Shown here in pieces: positions 38,665 to 45,152 of a stretch of DNA of 45,152 nt. Below the pieces are notes generated by a model. That model made no database searches, was not told the origin of the DNA, and saw only the letters and a list, made by a program, of their open reading frames with translations. The DNA comes from Paracoccaceae bacterium. GTDB taxonomy: Bacteria; Pseudomonadota; Alphaproteobacteria; Rhodobacterales; Rhodobacteraceae. The translations under genes were made by a program, and so were the position numbers. Every line of letters begins with the position of its first letter. Position 1 is the first letter of the stretch. Where the stretch lies: NCBI GenBank assembly GCA_020425125.1, contig JAGQRV010000009.1, positions 1-45,152 on the forward strand, written 5' to 3'.

Positions 38665-39762
38665 ATGATGACAATCGACAGACGGACGATGTTGAAAGCG
38701 GGCGCGGCCATGTCGTATGCAGGGTTCCTGCCGCGGATGGCCGCTGCGGCCTTTGCGCCGGAACCGAACGGCTGGCGCCGCTTCGAGATCACGACACGGG
38801 TCGAAATCGCCAGGCCCCAGCCGGTCAAGCTCTGGTTGCCGCTTCCGTCGGTCGATGCGCCGGACTGGATGAAACCTGGCGAAACGCTCTGGTCGACGAA
38901 CGCCGATCAGGCCGTCGTGGACACCGATTCCGTTTCCGGGGCCGGATTCCTGTCCGCATCCTGGACTGAAGGTGACGATCCGGCGGTCCTTGAACTCAGG
39001 AATACGGTTTACACGCAGGACCGGCACGTGGATCTGAGCCGGGCGGGCTTACCGACCCGGCTTTCGGACGCGGACCGCGCACTCTACACGGCGCCCACCC
39101 GACTGATCCCTACCGACGGGATCGTCAGGAAGACCGCCGACAGCGTGACCGCGGGCGCGCAGGGCGATCTGGAGAAGGCGCGGCAGATCTACAACTGGGT
39201 CGTCGAAAGTACCGCGCGAAATCCCGAGACGCGCGGCTGCGGACTCGGCGATGTGGCGTCGATGCTCCAGACCGGCGACCTGACCGGGAAATGCGCCGAT
39301 CTGAATTCGCTCTATGTCGGCCTCGCGCGCGCTGCCGGGCTGCCGGCGCGCGATGTCTATGGCCTGCGCGTGGCGCCATCCGAATTCGGCTACAAGAGTC
39401 TCGGTGCAAATTCGTCGGACGTCACCAAGGCGCAGCATTGCCGTGCCGAGGTCTTTCTCGACGATTTCGGCTGGGTCGCCGTCGATCCGGCGGATGTGCG
39501 CAAGGTCATGCTTGAGGAGCCGCCGAAAAACCTGCCGATCGACGATCCCAAGGTCACGGATGCGCGCCAGGCGCTGTTCGGCGGCTGGGAAGGCAACTGG
39601 ATTGCCTACAATTTCGCGCATGACCTCGCACTGCCGGGGGCGGCGGACGGGCCGGTCGATTTCCTGATGTACCCGCAGGCCGAGGTCGGCGGTGTGCGGC
39701 TCGATCCGCTGGATCCGGGGGCGTTCGTCTATACGATCACCGCCCGCGAAATGCCGGCCTGA
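38665..39762 (+). CDS. Tat-exported transglutaminase-like protein
   Basis: A 365-residue protein with a twin-arginine signal (MMTIDRRTMLKAGAAMSYAGF). The transglutaminase-like core has Cys in GDLTGKCADLNSLYVGLAR, His in KAQHCRAEVFL and Asp in GWVAVDPADVRKV, the expected triad order. GLPARDVYGLRV is the usual bridging segment. Such proteins act as periplasmic proteases, amidases or peptide-processing enzymes. Folding before export fits the extra Cys near the catalytic His. GGGGGCGA precedes the ATG. It diverges from the osmC operon. An upstream ATG at 38629 is in frame but breaks the Tat signal position. Confidence 0.85.
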   Translation: MMTIDRRTMLKAGAAMSYAGFLPRMAAAAFAPEPNGWRRFEITTRVEIARPQPVKLWLPLPSVDAPDWMKPGETLWSTNADQAVVDTDSVSGAGFLSASWTEGDDPAVLELRNTVYTQDRHVDLSRAGLPTRLSDADRALYTAPTRLIPTDGIVRKTADSVTAGAQGDLEKARQIYNWVVESTARNPETRGCGLGDVASMLQTGDLTGKCADLNSLYVGLARAAGLPARDVYGLRVAPSEFGYKSLGANSSDVTKAQHCRAEVFLDDFGWVAVDPADVRKVMLEEPPKNLPIDDPKVTDARQALFGGWEGNWIAYNFAHDLALPGAADGPVDFLMYPQAEVGGVRLDPLDPGAFVYTITAREMPA

Positions 39763-40114
39763 TCCGGCCCGGATCGTCCGTCCCTGAGCGTCCCGGATCT
39801 GGTGCAGCCTTCGGAAACGACGGCTGCCCGGATGATTTTCAGGAACGGCCCGCCGTGTCGCCGTGCGGGACGCTCGCCCTTGCGGGCGCCGCGCCACAAT
39901 TCGCGCGAACGGACGGCCTTCGGGACATTGCTGCCCGCGTCGAGAGATCCAAGGTTCAGGACCTCGGCTGAGCGGACCTTCCCGAGTCCAGGATCGGCAT
40001 GTCGGCGAGCTGAGATGGGCGCCGTAACGCTTCGGATTGGTTGATCTCCAAAAGGTTTCGGATACCTTGGGGGCCAACTGGACAGGGATCCGCCCCGGAT
40101 CGAGCGAGGCCGTC
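39763..40114. other. 352-bp intergenic region before thuR
   Basis: No convincing gene. It holds a stem GATCCGG/CCGGATC right after the transglutaminase stop (39761-39775), a GCAGCC/GGCTGC inverted repeat, and a CGCCC/GGGCG hairpin at 39875-39888. A thuE-operator-like word lies at 40048-40061. Confidence 0.5.
40048..40061. promoter_or_regulatory. LacI-type operator candidate before thuR
   Basis: CCAAAAGGTTTCGG matches the perfect operator CCGAAACGTTTCGG (41225-41238) at 12 of 14 positions and lies 54 bp before the thuR ATG. This suggests autoregulation with lower affinity. Confidence 0.55.
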
Positions 40115-41161
40115 ATGACCACCCTACGGGATCTCAGCCGCCATCTCGGGCTTTCGGTGACTCAGGTCAGCCGCGCGCTGAACGGCCACGGCGATGTCAG
40201 CGAGGCGACGCGCCAGCGCGTCGAAGAAGCGGCCAAAAAGCTGAAATACATACCAAATATAGCGGCGCGACGCCTCGTGTCGGGCCGATCTGGTGTCGTC
40301 GGTTTCGTCGAGCGGAGCTTCGAAGGTGTCGCGCGTGACACCATCCTGTTTGAAACGGTGACTGGCCTTTCCAGCCAGTTCTCGGAACGCGGCATTCAGT
40401 TCGTGCTGCATCTCACGCCGGAGGATGTGAGTGCGGATTCGAGATCCATTCTTCCCGTCTACGACCGTCTGTCGCTGGGGGGATCGCTCGACGGTTTCGT
40501 CCTGACAGGCCCGCGCCGCAACGACCTGAGAATTCGTCATTTGTTGAACAACAAGATCCCGTTTGTCGTTCACGGCCGATCGAGTGAGAATCCAGACTAT
40601 CCGTTCTTCGACATCGACAATTATGGCTTGGCGCAGCGCCTGACCCGGCATCTGATTGGCTATGGCCACAGGCGGATAGCCCTGATTTCTGGTCCGGAGA
40701 CCTTTGCCTACACGCAGTTTCGGCTTGCCGGCTTCAAGGACGCATTGGGCGAGGCAGGCATCGCGCCGGTGCCGTTCCTGATCCGTCACGCGGCCATGAC
40801 CGAGGCGACGGGGATGATCGCGACGGCCCAGATGTTCGCGGATCCAAAGCGCGCACCGACTGCGATAATTTGCGGTAACGTATTGATTGCAAATGGGGCA
40901 TACAGGGCTCTCGCAGCTCTCGGTCGTGAAGTCCCTGCCGATGTCTCGGTGGTGGCGCATGACGATGTGGTGTCGCCGGCCCGCACCGACTCGTTCTATC
41001 CGACGCTGACAGTTACGCGGTCAGCGCTATCCGCAAGTTGGGGGCCGTTAGCGGACTTCTTGATCGGAGCGATCGAAGGCAGAGCCGCGGGCGAAATTCA
41101 GGAAGTGGCGCAAGTGGATTTCATCGAACGCGCATCCGTCGCCGCGCCCAGGCCGGAGTGA
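40115..41161 (+). CDS. thuR: LacI-family regulator of the trehalose/maltose-type ABC operon
   Basis: A 348-residue LacI protein. The N-terminal HTH is TTLRDLSRHLGLSVTQVSRALNG, followed by the hinge helix IPNIAARRLVSGRSGVVGFV. The periplasmic-binding-like effector domain carries GRRNDLRIRHLL, GYGHRRIALISG and VVAHDDVVSPART. The ATG at 40115 is chosen because it aligns with LacI N-termini. It lies just before the thuE gene and has operator-like palindromes before itself and thuE. The effector is inferred to be the transported sugar or a derivative. Confidence 0.88.
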   Translation: MTTLRDLSRHLGLSVTQVSRALNGHGDVSEATRQRVEEAAKKLKYIPNIAARRLVSGRSGVVGFVERSFEGVARDTILFETVTGLSSQFSERGIQFVLHLTPEDVSADSRSILPVYDRLSLGGSLDGFVLTGPRRNDLRIRHLLNNKIPFVVHGRSSENPDYPFFDIDNYGLAQRLTRHLIGYGHRRIALISGPETFAYTQFRLAGFKDALGEAGIAPVPFLIRHAAMTEATGMIATAQMFADPKRAPTAIICGNVLIANGAYRALAALGREVPADVSVVAHDDVVSPARTDSFYPTLTVTRSALSASWGPLADFLIGAIEGRAAGEIQEVAQVDFIERASVAAPRPE

Positions 41162-41190
41162 GCTGACGTCCATTCCGTTCCGGAAAGGAT

Positions 41191-41220
41191 TTGACAGATC
41201 ACGGGCGATTCTGGTAGCGA
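41191..41220 (+). promoter_or_regulatory. thuE promoter
   Basis: TTGACA at 41191-41196 and TAGCGA at 41215-41220 are 18 bp apart. The operator follows 4 bp later, covering the expected start site. Confidence 0.6.
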
Positions 41221-41224
41221 TAAC

Positions 41225-41238
41225 CCGAAACGTTTCGG
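41225..41238. promoter_or_regulatory. Perfect LacI-type operator before thuE
   Basis: CCGAAACGTTTCGG is a perfect 14-bp palindrome with the central CG typical of LacI-family operators. It lies at the expected transcription start, 76 bp before the thuE ATG. Confidence 0.8.
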
Positions 41239-41313
41239 AAGCCTCAATGGCGAGTGAACCGTTGGAAGCTCGGCACTGGTGCCGCGTCTGGAACTGCAAA
41301 CGGGAGGAAGCTG

Positions 41314-42597
41314 ATGACTGTATTCTGGAAATCCGGCCTCGTGCTGCCGATCGTCGCGACGACGATAGCGGCGGGCGGCTTCGTGGCGCCCGCCGCGGCG
41401 GTCGAGGTGACATATGCCTCGGGTGTCGTGGGTGCCGCGACGGAGCGATTCAAGGAAATCGTGAAGTCCTGGGAAGAGGCCACCGGCAACACCGTGACCT
41501 TCGTGCCGATGCCGGCCTCGACCTCGGATCAATTCGCCCAGTACAGGCTGTGGCTGGCGGCCGGAAATCCGGACATCGACCTCTACCAGACCGACGTGAT
41601 CTGGGCGCCGCAGCTGGCCGAACAGTTCGTCGACATGTCGGACGTAGCGAGCGACATCGTCGATGCCAGTTTCCCGGCGATCATCGAATCCCAGACCGTC
41701 GACGGCCGTCTGGTGGCGCTGCCGCTCTATACCGACGCGCCGGCGCTCTACTATCGGAAGGATCTGCTTGAGAAATACGGCGCCGCCGTTCCCAAGACGT
41801 GGGAAGAACTGACCGAAACCGCGAAGCTCATTCAGGATGGCGAGCGTGCGGACGGGAAGGGCGATTTCTGGGGTTTCGTCTGGCAGGGAAACGCCTATGA
41901 GGGGCTGACCTGTGACGCGCTGGAATGGGTCAAGTCCTTCGGCGGCGGCCAGATCGTCGAGACCGACGGCACGATTTCGATCAACAACCCACAGGCCGTT
42001 GCGGCGCTCGAACTCGCGACCGGCTGGGTTGGCACGATCTCGCCCCCGGGTGTCCTGGCGTACCAGGAGGAGGAATCCCGCGGCGTCTGGCAGACCGGCA
42101 ACGCGGCATTCATGCGCAACTGGCCCTATGCCTACGCGCTTGGCAATGCTGACGAAAGCCCGATCAAGGGCGAGTTCGACGTGACGCCGCTGCCAAGTGG
42201 CGGCGACAACGACAGTTCGGCCGCGACTCTTGGCGGCTGGAACGTCGCCGTGTCGAAATATTCGCAGCACAAGGATGCGGCGATCTCGCTGGCCCTCTAC
42301 CTGGCCGGTCCGGATGCCCAGAAGGAGCGCGCGATCAAGGACGCGCAGCTGCCGACCATTGTCGCGCTCTATGATGATCCCGACATCGCCGCGGCGCAGC
42401 CGATCGTGCCGCGCTGGAAGGAAGTCTTCATGAATGCCGTGCCGCGGCCGTCCGCGCCGACCAAGGGCGACTACAACGAAGTGTCGTCCAAGTTCTGGTC
42501 CGCCGTGCACGAGACGCTTTCGGGTAACGGCTCCGCGGCCGACAATCTCGAACTCCTCGAAATCGATCTGGACGATCTGAAGGGCAGCGGCTGGTAG
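41314..42597 (+). CDS. thuE: Trehalose/maltose-type ABC substrate-binding protein
   Basis: A 427-residue exported family-1 binding protein. The signal peptide ends near APAAA-VEVTY. It matches the trehalose/maltose-binding protein branch over several blocks: YTDAPALYYRKDLLEKYG, DFWGFVWQGNAYEGLTCDA, GNAAFMRNWPYAYALGNAD, and SAATLGGWNVAVSKYS. GGGAGGAA precedes the ATG at 41314. It is first in the thuE-F-G-K operon. Two tandem hairpins directly follow the stop. The sugar may be trehalose, maltose, sucrose or another alpha-glucoside; the alignment by memory favours trehalose/maltose. Confidence 0.85.
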   Translation: MTVFWKSGLVLPIVATTIAAGGFVAPAAAVEVTYASGVVGAATERFKEIVKSWEEATGNTVTFVPMPASTSDQFAQYRLWLAAGNPDIDLYQTDVIWAPQLAEQFVDMSDVASDIVDASFPAIIESQTVDGRLVALPLYTDAPALYYRKDLLEKYGAAVPKTWEELTETAKLIQDGERADGKGDFWGFVWQGNAYEGLTCDALEWVKSFGGGQIVETDGTISINNPQAVAALELATGWVGTISPPGVLAYQEEESRGVWQTGNAAFMRNWPYAYALGNADESPIKGEFDVTPLPSGGDNDSSAATLGGWNVAVSKYSQHKDAAISLALYLAGPDAQKERAIKDAQLPTIVALYDDPDIAAAQPIVPRWKEVFMNAVPRPSAPTKGDYNEVSSKFWSAVHETLSGNGSAADNLELLEIDLDDLKGSGW

Positions 42598-42633
42598 ACC
42601 GGACCTGCGCCTCCTCCCGGGGCGGTCCGGTCT
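42596..42633 (+). other. First intercistronic hairpin after thuE
   Basis: AGACCGGACC and GGTCCGGTCT are perfect 10-bp arms around an 18-nt loop, starting inside the thuE stop codon. The likely role is 3'-end protection or attenuation. Confidence 0.6.
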
Positions 42634-42636
42634 CCC

Positions 42637-42665
42637 GGGCGGGCGGCAGGATGCGCCGCCCGCCC
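42637..42665 (+). other. Second intercistronic hairpin after thuE
   Basis: GGGCGGGCGGC and GCCGCCCGCCC are perfect 11-bp arms with a 7-nt loop, 3 nt after the first hairpin. There is no T-run, so it probably attenuates rather than ends transcription before thuF. Confidence 0.6.
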
Positions 42666-42740
42666 GACAGGACCACGCCCTGACACGTCCTTCCTCGCCG
42701 GCCCAGAGCGGCCGACAACTCCAGATTCGGGGAGACGACA

Positions 42741-43720
<980 letters not shown>

Positions 43721-43724
<4 letters not shown>

Positions 43725-44554
43725 CCGCAATGGACGTCCTGAAAAAGACCGGCTTCTACGCGCTGGTCGGCGTGATCCTCCTGGTCTCGATCTTTCCGTT
43801 CTACTACGCGATCATCACCAGCCTGAAGACCGGGACCGGCCTGTTCGAGGTCAACTATCTGCCGAAGAGCTTCGATCTTTCGAACTACATCACCGTCCTG
43901 AGCCAGCAGACCTTCCCGCGCAACATCCTCAACTCGGTCTTCATCGCAACGACGACCGTGGTGCTGGCGCTGTTCCTGGCGGTCACGGCGGCCTATGCGC
44001 TGGCGCGGGTGCCGTTCCGGGGCCGGGGGCTTCTGCTGATGACGATCCTTGCGGTGTCGATGTTCCCGCAGATCGCCGTGCTCGCGGGTCTCTTCGAACT
44101 GGTGCGCTTCATCGGCATCTTCAACACGCCTTGGGCGATGATCCTGAGCTACACAATCTTCACGCTGCCGTTCACGGTGTGGGTGCTGACCACCTTCATG
44201 CGCGACCTGCCGGTGGAGATCGAGGAAGCGGCAATCGTCGACGGAGCGACGCCCTGGGTGATCATCAGCAAGGTCTTCCTGCCGCTTCTGTGGCCGGCCC
44301 TCGTGACGACCGGGCTTCTCGCCTTCATCGGTGCATGGAACGAGTTCCTGTTCGCGCTGACCTTCACCTCGTCCGAAACGACGCGGACGGTGCCAGTGGC
44401 GATCGCGCTCCTGTCCGGTGCGTCGCAATACGAAACCCCCTGGGGCGCAATCATGGCCGCATCGGTCCTCGTGACCGTACCGCTGATCGTCCTCGTCCTC
44501 ATCTTCCAGCGTAAGATCGTCGCGGGCCTGACGGCCGGCGGGGTCAAGGGCTGA
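43721..44554 (+). CDS. thuG: Sugar ABC transporter permease (ThuG/MalG-like)
   Basis: A 277-residue permease with six hydrophobic segments. The EAA loop is [32 protein letters not shown] and [22 protein letters not shown] are the MalG-type signatures. Its start overlaps the thuF stop. The short C-terminal tail ([14 protein letters not shown]) is the standard end of this family. Confidence 0.94.
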
Positions 44555-44571
44555 ACCGGGAGACCCGAAAC

Positions 44572-45152
44572 ATGGCAAAAATCCAGCTCACCAATGTCCG
44601 CAAATCCTACGGCGCCGTCGATGTCATCAAGGGCGTCGACCTGGAGATCGAAGCGGGCGAGTTCATGGTCTTCGTCGGCCCCTCGGGCTGCGGCAAGTCC
44701 ACTCTGCTGAGGCTGATCTCGGGCCTGACCAGCATCACCTCGGGCGATCTCCTGTTCGACGGCGAACGCATGAACAGCAAGGTTCCGTCCGACCGCGGTA
44801 TCGCCATGGTGTTCCAGTCCTACGCGCTCTATCCGCACATGAAGGTCTACGACAACATGGCCTTCGGGATGAAGCTGGCGAAAGCGGGCGACCAGGACAT
44901 CCGCACGCGGGTCGAGAAGGCCGCGAAGCTCCTGCAGATCGAGCATCTTCTCGACCGGCTGCCGCGCCAGCTTTCCGGCGGGCAGCGGCAGCGGGTCGCG
45001 ATCGGCCGGGCCATCGTGCGCGATCCGCGGGTCTTCCTGTTCGACGAGCCGCTGTCGAACCTCGACGCGGCGCTGCGGGTCGCGACCCGGCTCGAGATCG
45101 CCAAGCTGCACCACGACATGCAGAAATCCACGATGATCTACGTCACCCACGA
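44572..45152 (+). CDS. thuK: Sugar ABC transporter ATP-binding protein (MalK/ThuK-like, partial at the right edge)
   Basis: The first 193 residues of a MalK-type ATPase. Walker A is [16 protein letters not shown], the Q-loop [12 protein letters not shown], signature [19 protein letters not shown], Walker [13 protein letters not shown] and the switch ends in YVTH at the edge. The C-terminal MalK regulatory domain lies beyond the window. GGGAGA precedes the ATG, 17 bp after thuG. Confidence 0.95.
   Translation, partial: MAKIQLTNVRKSYGAVDVIKGVDLEIEAGEFMVFVGPSGCGKSTLLRLISGLTSITSGDLLFDGERMNSKVPSDRGIAMVFQSYALYPHMKVYDNMAFGMKLAKAGDQDIRTRVEKAAKLLQIEHLLDRLPRQLSGGQRQRVAIGRAIVRDPRVFLFDEPLSNLDAALRVATRLEIAKLHHDMQKSTMIYVTH

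Noticed and set aside
39802-40044. 80-codon plus-strand ORF in the gap before thuR
   Set aside because: Arg/Pro-rich composition, no Shine-Dalgarno and no recognisable motif. It is likely a chance frame.

Overview
The window reads as chromosomal DNA of a high-GC alphaproteobacterium, most likely of the Rhodobacterales. This is inferred from codon use, the tight ATGA/GTGA gene overlaps, a tctCBA transporter with its own TctDE pair, a Zur-type palindrome at zur/znuA, a Mur-type 7-1-7 palindrome before a sitABCD operon, and a thuR-thuEFGK trehalose-type locus. I saw no tRNA, rRNA, CRISPR array, insertion sequence or phage gene. Both ends cut through genes: a YgjV-like membrane protein on the left and a sugar-ABC ATPase on the right.

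Left part (1-11.6 kb). A YgjV-like gene and a TetR regulator diverge from a region with four CGGTCTG-type sites. A YciA-like thioesterase follows. A minus-strand operon encodes a TctD-like response regulator, a TctE-like kinase and a translationally coupled periplasmic binding protein. Divergent from it runs tctC-tctB-tctA, then an AbrB-type membrane protein and kbl-tdh (threonine to glycine plus acetyl-CoA). The shared promoter carries an 11-bp direct repeat resembling a PhoB/OmpR-family box.

Middle part (11.6-26 kb). zur and znuA diverge around a palindrome. A pqiA-pqiA-pqiB-pqiC lipid-transport operon follows, and its PqiB has a long repeated C-terminal helical extension. Next come a two-gene amidoligase/C26 amidotransferase operon (an uncharacterised ligase system), a convergent malonyl-CoA synthetase, an orphan polyisoprenyl-phosphate sugar transferase, and a metal ABC operon sitABCD.

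Right-centre part (26.3-39.8 kb) is the most unusual. One strand carries, in transcription order, a small Arg-rich protein, a cysteine synthase fused to a glutaredoxin, a group I truncated haemoglobin, a PAS-class III cyclase-like protein with degraded catalytic residues, and a PAS histidine kinase. Divergent from it is a three-PAS hybrid kinase overlapping an OmpR-type regulator. Next to these lie a Vitreoscilla-type haemoglobin with two tiny downstream ORFs, and an OsmC-FMO-flavoprotein operon. Tandem GAAAC elements, followed 32-33 bp later by another GAAAC, occur upstream of the hybrid kinase, the second haemoglobin and OsmC, always in the gene's orientation. I read this as a candidate two-globin, thiol/redox signalling regulon controlled by its own two-component system. 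That reading is inference.

Right end (38.7-45.2 kb). A Tat-exported transglutaminase-like protein is followed by thuR and thuE-F-G-K. A perfect CCGAAACGTTTCGG operator overlaps the thuE promoter, and a 12/14 match lies before thuR.
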